64,000 nucleotides of DNA from Voacanga thouarsii (taxonomy: Eukaryota > Streptophyta > Magnoliopsida > Gentianales > Apocynaceae), in NCBI GenBank assembly GCA_026120185.1, contig JANUWF010001783.1, positions 8,027,001-8,091,000 on the forward strand, written 5' to 3'. The notes beneath the pieces were generated by a model that worked only from the letters and a program-made list of their open reading frames with translations, ran no database searches and had not been told where the DNA came from. Shown piece after piece: positions 10,614-21,874 of the stretch. Positions within the stretch are counted from its first letter, which is position 1, and each line of letters starts with the position of its first letter. The translations under genes and the position numbers were made by a program.

Positions 10614-12530
10614 TTTCTTGAAAAAGATGGTGCTTTTAATTTTAATAAGAAATGCTTATCTACTTTTATATTTTGAAACAAAAATTGTTTGATTCTCCTA
10701 TTTTGGTTACATGTGATTGGTCATTCTTATATAAACTAATGTGTGATGTTGGTGATTTTGCAGTAGGAGCAGTACTTTGACGAAGGGTATGAAAAAACTG
10801 TCAGCTAATTTACTACGCAAGCATTTTGACAACATTACAAGAAAATTATATCACCAAAGAAAAAGAATTACTTACCATAATTTTACTTTTGATAAATTTC
10901 GTTCCTATCTTATTTTGTTAAAAGTTATTGTGTATATTGATCATTTAGCATTGATACATCTTATTGCCAAGTATGATCCAAGCCTAGATTGATAAGATGG
11001 GTTTTACTTTTGTAGGAATTTGAGTTGGAAATTCGAGATAAGAAAGGAGTTGAGAACTTGGCTGCAGATCATTTGTCAAGACTAGAAAATCCCAATTTGG
11101 AGCCTTTTTAAAAAGAGGAGACAAATGTAATATTTCTAGACGAACTCTTGTGGATCATTTGTCAAGACTAGAAAATCCCAATTTGGAGCCTTTTTAAAAA
11201 GAGGAGACAAATGTAATATTTCTAGACGAACTCTTGTGGATTGCGAGTATAAATTTTTTTCCCCATGGTTTGCTGATTTTTTCTAACTACTTAGCTACCG
11301 GGGTTCTTTCAAAAGGCCTTACATTTCAACAATGAAAGAAGTTTTTTTCTAATGTGAAGTATTATTTTTGAAAAGATACCCTTTCTTGTTTCAATATAGT
11401 GCTAATCAAGTTATTAAAATATGTGTTGATTATATTAAAATCATGGATATTCTCAAATATTATCACGAGGGACCTACTGGAGGTCACTATCAAACTAATA
11501 GGACTGCTAGAAAAATTATTGAATGTGGATTCTATTGGCCTTTAATATTTAAGGATGCACATGAGTTTGTTAAAAATTGTGATTGGTGTTAGTGAACTAA
11601 TAATATTTCCAAAGTTTATGAGATGCATTTATTATTTTTTCAGGCTTGTGAGACTTTTAATTGTTGGGGAATTGAATTTATGGGACCTTTTCCCAATTCA
11701 TTTGGTAATAAGTATATCCTAGTTGCTATAGATTATGTATTTAAATTGGCTAAAGCATAGGCTTTGCTAGCAAATGATGCTAGAATTGCCGTGAAATTTC
11801 TTAAAAGGTTATTTACTCACTTTGGAATCCCTATAGTCATTGTTAATGATAGAGAACCACACTTTTGCAATAGCTAGTTAGAGAAAGTGATTAAACGTTT
11901 GGGAGTTATGCATCAGTTTGCTACTCTATATCATCCCCAAATTAGTGGCTAAGTTAATGTGGTTAATAGAGAATTGAAAAGGATTTTAGAGAAGGTTATG
12001 AACTACACAAAAAAATATTAGAGTATAAAATTAGATGACATTCTTTGGGCGTAAAGGACAACCAACAAGACTCCTATTGGTACTACTCTGTATAAATTAG
12101 TTTATGGGAAGTCTTGTCATTTATCTGTGGAAATTAAGCACAAGGCTTTTTAGGCAATCAAACTTGTCAATTTTGATCACGATTCTATAGGAATAAAGAA
12201 GGTACTCCAATTGAATGAGCATGAGAAATGGAGAATGATGCTTTTGAGAACTCTAGAATTTACAAGGAAAATGTGAAATGATAGCATGATCGACATATCT
12301 CAGCTAATCAAAAGTTTAAGAAAGGTGATTAAGTATTGCTATTCAATTCTAGGCTAAGATTATTTTTGGAGAAGTTTAGATCTCGATGGTCTGGTCCATT
12401 CTTGGTAACCAAAGTCTTTCCTTATAGAGTAGTTGAGGTATCTCATTCAGACAAAAGGACATTTAAGGTGAATGATAACTAGCTGAAAATTTACTATGGA
12501 GAAAGCCTTAGAGACCTAGAATGAGTGGAT
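10614..12530 (+). pseudogene. Athila-like Ty3/gypsy RNase H and integrase, decayed (right part of split pol)
   Basis: Continues the pol begun at 4598. RNase H: the stretch 10777-10992 contains FDKFRSYL and a VIVYIDHLALIHL block, then FELEIRDKKGVENLAADHLS at about 11020-11080. Integrase: the zinc-binding HHCC region is at 11450-11590 (YYHEGPTGGHYQTNRTARK, FVKNCDWC). The core has [20 protein letters not shown], with the first catalytic Asp changed to Glu. NDREPHF carries the second acid near 11850, and NRELKRILEKV supplies the Glu near 11975. The tail runs to about 12520. At least eight in-frame stops and several shifts are present. YILVA.DY and K.CHLSVE.KHKAF motifs are characteristic of the Athila lineage. 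Long dead. Confidence 0.9.
11067..11238 (+). repeat. Perfect 86-bp tandem duplication in the Athila-like pol
   Basis: Copies 11067-11152 and 11153-11238 appear identical base for base, both running from GATCATTTGTCAAGACTAG to GACGAACTCTTGTG. The duplicated piece includes the RNase H end (DHLSRLENPN) and a TAA stop. The surrounding gene is heavily mutated, so an undamaged duplicate must be recent. Confidence 0.95.
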
Positions 12531-12650
12531 TGCATTTTTCATGATTTGCAGAACTACTCCGATTGATTTCATTTTTTTTCATTAAATTTTTTTTCTTTTC
12601 TTTTATTTAGTGTGTTTTTCTTTATTTTATTTCCTTTTATTTCATTAGTA

Positions 12651-14330
12651 TTTGATAATTGTTCATTATATGCATATTTTACATATCATTTGTGTTTTAA
12701 AGTCTTTAAAATTTTCTATAGATTGCTACTTAACCCCCCTATTTTCTCTTTGTTTTGATGTAGGTTGCAATGATTTGAATTTAAAAGTGGCATCAAGGAG
12801 AAAAAGACAGAAAAAGAGCTTACATGAAGCAACAAATCACCACCTAGCTCATTTTGCACGTCGCTTGGCATTATCTAAAAGTCAGAGTTAAGATTATTGG
12901 ACTCGACAGCACTGTGCACGATACATTACACAGCACCATGCATGATCAAAGTTCAGAAATATCAAGACTTCTAGAAGCCGATGGTGCCGTGCAGCTCAAT
13001 GTCGATGGCACTGTACATAATTACAGCTCATATCTACAGTCAAGTCCCATGATGTTGTTTGAAGCAAAAACAAGCAAAGGAAAGCATGCAAAATGATGTG
13101 CATAACACTTTCCATAATGTCGTGTAATATCGTAGATTAACCCCTGTTCTACAATTTCTAGGGCTTTTCAAGAAGAACCTATAAATACGTCTTCTCTTGG
13201 TCATTTCCAAATGAGACCATATGAAATACACATGAAAACCCCTTTTGGAAACTTCAAAGAGAATTAGGGGAGAAGATTAAGGCTAGACCGGCGGCGAAAA
13301 TGAGCATCCTAAAGAAGATTCAAAGTAGAAGAAAAGCACTTGTCCATGAGCTTTCCTATTTTTTGCTTTGTAAATTAGAGTTGGTGATGTTTATTTTACT
13401 TGGATTTAATTGAAATTAAAGGTTTATACCTTAATTTGATTGTGTATTGAATTATTATTTGGTTTATTAAATCTTATTTGAGTATTCCATCACTTGAGTT
13501 TGATTGATTGAATTGATTGATTGAGCTATTCTCTTATATTGAACTTGAGAAAAGGATGTATGAGATGGGTACCAGCTTATATTAATTCAATGGATTTATT
13601 TTCTCTTGATGAACTTGAGGAGAAATTTGGAGAATTAGAACTTTGTAATAGATAGGGTTGTTGGGTTACTTAGAGATAGGGATTTAGCATATTTTGGCTT
13701 GATAATTGTAGGTTTTTTATTTATATAATCCTTGGATTTGATTTTTTGTGATAAAGATACCTATGGGATGGGCTCAAGGATATGGAACTCTTTACTTGAG
13801 AAAGAGAGAGTTTTACAATATTGGAGAACCTTTGCCAATGCTTGAATTCAAATTTAATTGATTGAGTGATATTTGATACATGATCATTACTAGGGGAATT
13901 CACTTTGATTACGTGTCTAATCTCCTTTTCTTACTTGTATCTTAATGTTGTGATCTTCTAGACTCTACTTTGTAAATTGGGTTGATGTGTCTCGTTGTGT
14001 TTATTTGTAGTTAATTAGATTTATTAGTATAGTAGGTATATTTATTTCTCTATTTTTGGTTGATTGAACAATGAAACAAAGGTGGAAGTAGGGATAGTTG
14101 ATACAGTTCCTAGGGATTCTTTGATATTTATCAACTAAACTCTATGCTACATAATGTGTATACTTACATAAATGTGTGTATGTGAGTTAAATTGGTATTT
14201 TAAATTACAACTTAATTAAGCTTTGAACACGATTCTATAGCACACTAGCATATACAAGCACACATACACATCAGTATTTTTATCTTTTGTTTTGCAAGGT
14301 TATTCCTTCCCATTTCGGATAAATGATTTG
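12651..14330 (+). mobile_element. Athila-type LTR-like block, copy 1
   Basis: Starts TGATAATTGTTCATTATATGC and shows ordered similarity to 15548-17140: an upstream segment with TTTGTTTTGATGTAGG (12750), a CCTATAAATAC promoter-like site (13178) preceding TTCTCTTGGTCATTTCC, a CTTGTCCATGAG block (13339), and an end region with AATGTGTGTATGTGAG (14180). It follows directly on the integrase end, where the 3' LTR would be expected, but I see no clear polypurine tract or PBS. It has GGTGCC/GGCACT units at 12910-13020. The end point is uncertain by about 100 bp. Small frames within it are not genes. Confidence 0.5.
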
Positions 14331-14943
14331 TTCTCCAATTTCAACAATAACTTCTTCAATTGAGCTTCACTACACTTGGGACGTATCGTTTATCTTTTCT
14401 CCCTCTTTATCTTTCTAGTTCTATAGGATATGCTTGCTTTGTGAAATATTTGTAGCCAAGGAGGATATTCTTCCATTTAAGTGTGAGGGAAAGGTCTAAA
14501 CTTTACTCTTTGCAAGAATTTATCTATCATTTGGTATTTTCATTGAACTATTTTATTTGGGGTATTCTTTTTTGAAAAAATTGAAATGTTTGAAAAATTT
14601 TAAACAAAATTTGGGCTTATCATAAAAAATTCTCGGTATGTACGTTGATAATTGTTAGTTTGGTGAAGCTATTATGATTTTTTTTTTAATTTTTAATTTA
14701 ATCTATGGCTTCTTTGGTTAAGTTGGTATTATGTAAAATTATATATTAAGGGTGATATAAGCTAAGTCTTGAGAATTTAGGTTAACATTATTTTTACCTC
14801 TATAAATGTTGTGAAGCTAAATCTTTTAGAAATTGATGAGAACTTTGTGATAAAGTATAAGTAGGGAATTGTGATTAATTTAAATTCTATGATCTTCCAA
14901 CTAAACCTTACTATGATTATTAGTAAATAGGGATTGAGGTTTT

Positions 14944-15011
<68 letters not shown>

Positions 15012-15547
15012 ATAAGGGTAATACAAAAGCTCAATATCATTATTCACATATTTTTATTAGCAATTACATTACTTTGAAAAATTAAGAAGCCAATACGGTG
15101 AGATAAAAAATTAAACGTACTTACTTGAGGCTAAAGAGGGACCAATTCCCTATTTACTACTTATGATTGTAGTAGCATGGAAGTCATAGCATTTAAATCG
15201 GTTAACTAATAATTCAAACTTATACGAGTCACATTATTCATATTCTTGACCTAGGATTATAGTAAATCATATTAAATTGGTTCGAACTTGTTTAACTTAA
15301 CTTTGATGTCTTTGCATGTGTCTAACTTAATATATGGATTTACATAATCCTAATTTGATAGAATAAGCGTTGGATTAAATTTTTAAGCTTAAGGAAACAT
15401 AACATCTCTACCATGTTCACTATATTTGCATACATGCCGAATTATTCTTTTGTTAAGCCTATTACTTTAAGTTTTCATAGCATTTTGCTTATTGTGGGTA
15501 ATGTTGATTTACTTGAGAACAAGAAAAGCTTAAGTGTGGGAGAATGA
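14331..15547. other. Non-coding interval between the two Athila-type blocks
   Basis: AT-rich sequence with no persuasive frame. It holds a compound microsatellite (14945-15011) and ends with the purine-rich AAGCTTAAGTGTGGGAGAA (15529-15547), which looks like the polypurine tract commonly seen before Athila 3' LTRs. A weaker similar stretch, TTTAAGTGTGAGGGAAAGG, is at 14476-14494. Confidence 0.5.
14945..15011. repeat. Compound microsatellite (GA)n(GT)n
   Basis: About 19 GA dinucleotides run directly into about 14 GT dinucleotides without interruption. The minus-strand frame at 15040-14777 is created by this repeat and is not a gene. Confidence 0.97.
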
Positions 15548-17140
15548 TGAGTACTCAAATGTACATATTTTCATATCATTTATGTTATTATTGTGAAGAA
15601 TTCGTTAACAAATGATTACTCATTCCCCTATTTTCACCTTGTTTTGTGTAGAATATTTGCAATAAATATTTGGTGAAGAAAATGGGGTGAAATGTATAAA
15701 GGGAGCTGCAAAAAGAAAAGAAGCAGTCCACTTAAGCCAAGAGAGCCTACGCTATTCAATTTCAAAGTTTAAGAACTTTAAACTTCTAGGAGTTAGTAGT
15801 GCCATTTTTATCAACCTACGTAGCACCATTTAAATTCAAACAATTTAAGGATTCAACTTTAGAGGGTTAGCAATAGCGTTCTACTCAATATAGTCGACAC
15901 CATTCACAGTATGGATTTAGAAAAAAAAAAAAAAGCATAAGTGGCACCAAATAAGCCAATACGAGTGGTGCCACATAACATCACATAATGCCTCTATTCA
16001 CTAAAAAAACTATAAATACCAAGTTTTTTAGCCCTATAAAAGGCATTAGACATTAGAGAATAGATGTAGAGCTTGGAGAAGCAAGGAAAAACACCAAGTA
16101 GAGAAAAATCAAGATGATTTGGGAAAAGATGCAGAGAATTACCCATATAATTCATTGAGGAATAAAAGAAGCCTTGTCTATGAGTGTTTCTTTTATTTTT
16201 CTTTATATTGAGCAATTGTTGAAATTTATTGGATTTGAATTGTAACTAAGGATTGTACCCTAATTATACCTTAGATTTAGTTATTTATCTTAGATCTATT
16301 AATTTCTATCTTGGGTGTGCAAATACTTTTGTTTGATTGTATTGAATTGGGTGATTGGAATTAGTTGATTTTTTGTCAATTAATTTGTTCTACCTTAATA
16401 AATTTGAGAGATAGAGTTAAGATTTAGAATACCTATTTACTTGATTTGATGTTTATCTTCTTCAATTGACTTGAGAGAGGAAATTGGAGATTTCGCCTCG
16501 GTAGTTGAATGGTTAAGGAAATCACATAGAGATAGGGGTTTTGTGAATTTTGAATGCTCTTGGATAATGGAGTTTATCATTACGCTTTTTTGGATTTAGT
16601 TGACAGAGATATCAATCAATTTAAATTAGGATTGAAGATTTCATAACTTGAGAGAAAGTAAGATCTAACTTTACAACTCTCTTCAATGCCTAGATTCGGA
16701 GTTAATTGATGTGGGAGATACTATTTCCTTTGTATAAATATAGGAGAATTCTCTTATTTGCTTTTTTTTTTTATTCTTTTATCCTACTCCTTATTATTTT
16801 TTTACTTACCTTGTGTGATTTCATTGTATTCTCAATGATGATCTACTATAGCTTAGTTTAGTATTTTTATTTTCTTATCCATTTGTTTTGTTTGGCCAAA
16901 CAATGAAATGATAGTAAAGTAGAAGTACTTTCCACCTTTTTTGTGGATTCAATACTTGCTATTAGAATTCTATACTGCATGATATTTTGCTTACATAAAG
17001 TGTGTGTATGTGAATAATTGTGGTATTTTAATTAAAACTTGAACATTTGTGTGATTTTGTCGAGAATATTTCCTATAAGCATACACACATCGTCAGACAC
17101 TTTTCGAAGCTTAGTGTAGATGAAACTTCAAACACTATTG
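15548..17140 (+). mobile_element. Athila-type LTR-like block, copy 2
   Basis: Starts TGATGAGTACTCAAATG immediately after the polypurine-like tract AAGTGTGGGAGAA. It has a CTATAAATACC promoter-like site at 16010-16020, a CTTGTCTATGAG block (16171) matching CTTGTCCATGAG in copy 1, and a 3' part with AAGTGTGTGTATGTGAATAA (16997). It contains GTGCC/GGCACC units between 15795 and 15975. The right end merges into the integrase tail of another gypsy element near 17150, so its terminus may be truncated. Confidence 0.55.
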
Positions 17141-17169
17141 TATTGGAAATGGAATGAAGATGGAAAAAT

Positions 17170-17765
17170 TAACAAACAAGGAGAAGGGCGTATCTAGAAA
17201 ATAATCGACAAATTAAACTGATACCGGAAAGACTCAAAGTTGCACAAAGTAGATAGAAAAGTTGTGCAATAATAGAAGGAGAGAGTTAGAGTTTCAAGTT
17301 GGAGATAAGTTTTTCTTGAAGTTGACATCGAGCTGGGGGATCATGAGATATCCAAAAGGAGGAAAATTGAGTACTGGATATATTGGACCTTTTCCTATTA
17401 TAGAAAGAGTTCATACAGTAGCTTATCGATTGGACCTACTAGATGGACTAACTGGAATTGATAATGTGTTTCATGTATCTCAACTCAAGAAAAACCAACT
17501 GGATCCCAATCATATGCTTAACAACAAGCCTTTATAGTTGCACTTAGAATTGAGTTGTGTCGAGAAATTGAAAAGAATTTTGGAGCAAAACATCAAGGAA
17601 TTCAGAAATAAGAAGATCCCAATAGTTAAGTTCTTTGGGAGCATCATGGCATTCGGGACGCTATCTGGGAAATAGAGGAATAGATGCAAAAGAAATATCC
17701 AGAGATATTATAAGGTATGATGTTATGGGAATTTTAGGGATGAAATTCTTTTAAGAAGGGAAGAG
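17170..17765 (+). pseudogene. Tekay/Del-like Ty3/gypsy integrase tail, chromodomain remnant and PPT
   Basis: The text around 17215-17275 matches the helical linker after the integrase core (PERLKVAQSR), with a stop and a one-base shift. The open frame 17262-17537 then gives RRRELEFQVGDKFFLK, a KGGKLSTGYIGPFPIIERV block and NVFHVSQLKK, the integrase C-terminal signature of the Tekay/Del chromoviruses. Past the TAG at 17535 the next ~180 bp keep a weak match to the chromodomain (IKEFRNKKIPIVK). A polypurine tract AAGAAGGGAAGAG at 17753-17765 abuts the LTR. Everything upstream (gag to integrase core) is missing, so the element is 5'-truncated near 17150. Confidence 0.88.
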
Positions 17766-18148
17766 TGTAACACTCCACCCTAGTCACTCTAAGGTTATAG
17801 AGAGAATAGCATTCATTGAGTATGGACGTGTACATATAAACAAGTTACATGATTATTTCATGAAACTGTTAATTTATGTTTGTGTGTTATGTGAATATTT
17901 AAATCTTCTTGAATGTGTGATGTATATAAATTTTATGACTTGGAAATTGTGAGAGTCATTATTTGATTATTGTATTATAAAATATTTTTGATGAAATCAT
18001 AAGGATAATTTGTGAGCTGGACTTTTATTTTGAAAAAAATTATAATAAAATTTTGATTGGGATTTGAACCCTAGACTTCTTAAATTTTCCTTCGTGCTTG
18101 CCCATTTTTATCACCTCATTGGAATGTATATGTTCTTGCAAATCTTGG

Positions 18149-18935
18149 TCATTATATGCAAAGGTTTTCTTGGGAGATTGAACACCACAGGGACCATTCT
18201 CCATTGTTTCGTAGAGTGCTAGCAATTAGGGACTTGATGCTAGATCGGGAAAATGGTTCTCTTTCTGCTTCTGATCTTCTCCATACTTGGGCTACGTCTA
18301 ACACTTCCTGCACCTCATTGGCTTATGACTACCTTAGTTTGCCTTCCGCGAAGGTTTTCTGGGCAAAAACTATATGGAAGCAGGGACTTACCCTAAAGCA
18401 CTCATTCATGGTTTGGCTGTATGCTAGGGGACGTTTGAAGACCAATGATGCACTTGTGTTCCACTTGGATGATTTATCTTATCCTCTGTGTAAAGCACAT
18501 ATGGACACGACTAACCATTTATTTTTCAAGTGCTCAGTTTCTGCAGCTATTTGGAGGGAAATTAAAGTGTGGCAAGACTTACCTCAAGCAATGACTACGG
18601 CCGGCTCCTATCTTAGGTGGTACAAGCGTGCAAACCGTGGCTCTTCCTGGATGGCAAAGGCAAAGGCTACTGCTATAGTTGCCACGTTCTATTACATATG
18701 GACTGCACGTAACAAAGCACTATTTGAGGGGACGGTTTGCCAACCATTGGATATTGCTAAAAAGATCAAAACACATGTGTACACTTTTATATTTACTTTG
18801 TACCTTAATATTCTGACTAGTTTGGAGAATGGTATTCACCACTGCTAGTTTATAGTCCTCTTGACTATGAACTAGTAAACATCCATGTAAATATATTTTT
18901 GATCAATATTAATCCTTTTACATTGTGATAAAAAA
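18149..18935 (+). mobile_element. 5'-truncated LINE (L1-type), 3' end with poly-A
   Basis: The insert ends in a short A run (18930-18938). It is bounded by the 9-bp direct repeat AAATCTTGG at 18140-18148 and 18936-18944, a target-site duplication. The only coding content is the C-terminal part of ORF2. Such 5' truncation is typical of target-primed reverse transcription. The target is the Tekay LTR. Confidence 0.82.
18156..18848 (+). pseudogene. LINE ORF2 C-terminal fragment with RT-associated zinc-binding domain
   Basis: Open for 230 residues. Residues about 65-130 form the zinc-binding region that follows the reverse transcriptase in plant LINEs: PSAKVFWAKTIWKQ, a SFMVWLYARGRLKTNDAL block, then C-x3-H-x4-H-x4-C spacing in CKAHMDTTNHLFFKC. 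A WTARNKALFEG block lies at about residues 188-198. The first ATG is internal to the ancestral protein, so it is not a true start. Endonuclease and RT domains are missing. It could not act alone. Confidence 0.88.
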
Positions 18936-18944
18936 AAATCTTGG

Positions 18945-20670
18945 AAAATCTTTTCCTAGTTTTACTTCTTGCAGCGCCATTTTTGTATATTTGAAGCTGT
19001 TCAATTTTTCTAAATGATAATCAAGAGAGGTTTAGATAAAATTATCTTCCTAATTGCTCTCTACCTTGCTGTCACTTTTGGATTATCTAACTCCTACAAT
19101 TTTTCTTTTGAACTTTCAAGAAAACCTTGATAATATTCTCCTTACCTTTTTTTTCCCCTAAAAACTCTCATATTTTATCTCCTACTTGCTACCACAATTG
19201 CTCCCTTCTTGGCTGGTCATCATGATCTTCTAATCCCTATAGGATTTGATTAAACCCTCTCTTGCTCCTTCTCAAATTAGCGGCCACCTTTTAAGAGAAA
19301 AGTCTACTTGATAAGTCATTTTACTTATAGGTCACTCTCCTAATTTCCCTCGCATTAGCTGCCATTCTTTTTCCTTTGAGCTTCACATTTTTGGTCTCTC
19401 TTTTTAGCAAAAACTGAGTTTTCACAACTCTAAAACTCTCTAAAGCCGTCCTCTCAAAGTGTCTAGCTGCTACTTCTTATTCTCCTACCAAAAGACTCAC
19501 GGTTGTCTTCTTTTCTCTCGAACAAAAACATAGTAAAAAAATTATTCTTGGCCGACATCCTTGACACACCATTCTCACAACTAAATCTTGGTTTTCTTGA
19601 AGAGTTCCAAAACTCAAACTAAGGTTAGAAGGCTATTATTCAATACGCTAGGTTGAACGTTGCTTGTTCTTGCAAAGAAGGTAATCAAGAAAATCTCTTT
19701 TTCCCTTCTTTTTTACATGCCACCAATGGAAGATGATCAATTTGGAATCTTTTTCTTTTTTAGCATGTTTCTTGATTAAAGATGATCAAGATTTGGATTA
19801 AACAAACTTTTTTTCCTTGTTCTTCTTGCAAAAGAAGTGATCTTTCTAAAGATTTGTACACAAGAATTCATCTTTTGCCCTAAAGGAAACTAATCTTGGG
19901 AATTTGGAAATTTTATAGTTTTATATGTATGATCTTATATGAATGTTGCATAGATCTTGTTAGGGGATAGGTTTTCTTGGATTTGCCTATAAATTTTAGG
20001 AATCAATTTTCTCGATGAAACGAGTCCAAAAGTTTATTTTCTTGTTGCTTGAAAGTCATGTATATCATGCTAGAAAATTTTTGTTTTAGAGCATGTTGTT
20101 ATTTGTGTTCAAAAGCTTCAGCAATTTGATTTTTCTTTGAGACATCATTTTGGATATTGATTTTAGGGACATATGTGATGACTTTAATGTGTGTTAGCAA
20201 GCTAGAAAATACTGCAGTAAATTGCATAATTCTACAAAAATAGTAAATCAAGAAGACTACTTTTATCACAGTTTGTCGTGTACTGTTTTGAAGCTATTTT
20301 GTTGTCTGTTCTATGCATAAATTTAAGGGGTGATGAGGGTGAAAATATAGTAGGAGGTTTAGTTTATTAGAGTGAAAAAATTGGGAAAATGGGCTCAAGA
20401 ACTAAAGCTCTTGATTTTTTTTTCATGTCTCCTGATTAAGGCAGATTTGAGCAGGTTTTGAACAGAAATTTTTTGACTTGTATGAATGTAATTTGCTGAG
20501 TTTTCTGATTGTATTTCATTTCTCATAATTTAAGCTATATGTTCGTAAAATTTAGGTTGATCGGATGTGATTATATAGGTATTTTACTATGAGGAACATA
20601 AAGAATACTTGCTGGATATTGAAAATAGCTTGGGGTTTTGAAAGAAAATTGCTTAGTTTAATTTTATTTT
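18945..20670 (+). other. Tekay LTR segment between LINE and MULE
   Basis: No reading frame of interest. Pyrimidine-rich text with many CTTTCTTC-type runs up to about 19700, then AT-rich. I see no RNA gene, and the only structure is the 10-bp MULE target site ATTTTATTTT at its right end. Confidence 0.6.
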
Positions 20671-20907
20671 GGCTTAAAACCCAAAATGGCCCTCGAACTT
20701 TTCAATTTTTGACAATGTTGCCCTTGAAGATTTTTTGGGATAGATTGCACTCTTGAACTTGTAAAATTGAGTACAAAATAGCCCCCTTAACAGAACCGTT
20801 ATTAAAGGAATGACGTGGCTTCTTCCATCCGATGTGTCAATGACGTGGCAAGACACGCAACACGCCATATGCCAAATATACACCATTTCTTTCTCCACAT
20901 TTTGGGC
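20671..20907 (+). repeat. Left TIR of the MULE
   Basis: Matches the reverse complement of 29627-29864 with roughly ten differences by eye. It contains two copies of the nine-base motif TGACGTGGC (20811-20819, 20841-20849), an ACGT-core site of the bZIP-binding type. The GRF gene starts about 200 bp downstream, so the TIR is a likely promoter for it. Confidence 0.95.
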
Positions 20908-21107
20908 AAAAAAAAAAGTAAAAAAAAAAAATCCATAAGAAAAGCTGGTTCCTACCCTCGGCAGACCCACATGCCAATAGAAATCAAAAGTAGATTTCTT
21001 CTGATAGTGAAAGCACCGAGAGGGATAGGAGAGACGAAGAAGAAGGAAACAGTACAACTCGGTTTAGTTCACTTCACTCCCTCCCCCCACCCAACCTCGT
21101 CTCAAAT

Positions 21108-21874
21108 TTGAATTTCCTTGTCATTCTCCATGGTGAATCGAAGAGGGATTCAAGTGTGAGTTCCTCACAAATGGAGTATGTTGAAAATAAGAAAGAAATC
21201 GTTTGCGGCTGCAAACGGTTAGCTCCAGTGTTTACCTCATGGACAAATGACAATCCAGGAAGAAGATTCTATGGGTGTCAAAACTTTAAAGTATGTTAGT
21301 GAATTTTTTTTTAAACTGTTGATTCAGGGCTTTTTTCGATTTCGAACATTTTTTTTTGTTTTTTTTTTTGGTTAAATTTCCTAGCATTTTGTAGGCTGGT
21401 GGCTGTTGATTTTTCAAGTGGTACGACGAACGGTTTCCTCAACGAGCAAATGAATTATTGGTGTATCTGCGAGACAGCGAGAGGAAGCTTGCAAAGGAGA
21501 ATGAATTTCTGGAAAAAGAAAATGACATGTTAAAGACCCAACTGTTTTCTTTGGGGATTACTTTTGATGGGGTAAATTCAAGTAGTAGAAGTCAGAGATT
21601 TGGAATAGGCAGCTCAGAAAGCAAAGTGGTTGATAAAAGAGTTAGGGTGGAATCTATCGCAGATTATGAGCTTGTTCAGATGGTGAGAAAGTTGGAAATG
21701 GAGAAAGAATATTTGAATAAGAAAAGCAAGAAAATGAAGCAGAAGCCATATGCAATTGAGAAAACAAATAAAACCTATAAATTGTTGTTAGTTGTGATAA
21801 GTTTAGGATTCACTTGGTTGTATTTTTGTTGTAAGCTCTTGTGCAATGAAATTTGTGTTGGGGCATTGCCATAA
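21108..21874 (+). pseudogene. GRF-type zinc-finger/coiled-coil/membrane-anchor gene, two exons, one stop
   Basis: Exon 1 (21108-21290) encodes a serine-rich start and the front of a GRF zinc finger: CGCKRLAPVFTSWTNDNPGR then RFYGC, with Cys at the zinc positions. A strong donor AAA|GTATGT is at 21291. The acceptor is TTTTGTAG at 21387-21394, giving a 104-bp intron. Exon 2 (21395-21874) continues with the finger's end (GGC, then FFKWYDERFP), a heptad-rich coiled coil (about 21458-21560, RDSERKLAKENEFLEKEND) and a C-terminal hydrophobic segment (LLLVVISLGFTWLYF) that may be a membrane anchor. One TGA at 21407-21409 sits where the family has CGFF, so a single base change breaks the finger. Proteins of this layout are common, poorly characterised plant families. 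ATG 21108 is the first in frame; ATG 21171 is an alternative. It runs inward from the left TIR, opposite to the transposase. Confidence 0.83.

Noticed and set aside
10551..10628. LTR homology seeming to run past an LTR end at 10558, suggesting tandem LTR elements joined by recombination
   Set aside because: With the LTR end placed at 10608 (TGATAAGACTCC on the minus strand), both LTRs agree, a purine tract borders the left one, and a perfect TSD CTTCT appears. The extra homology is simply LTR.
18156..18848. A host gene of 230 residues
   Set aside because: It is the zinc-binding end of a LINE ORF2, bounded by poly-A and a 9-bp TSD.
20674..21111. Overlapping frames of about 100-127 residues in and next to the left MULE TIR
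   Set aside because: The TIR sequence is non-coding; the mirrored frames at 29490-29800 arise from the inverted copy.
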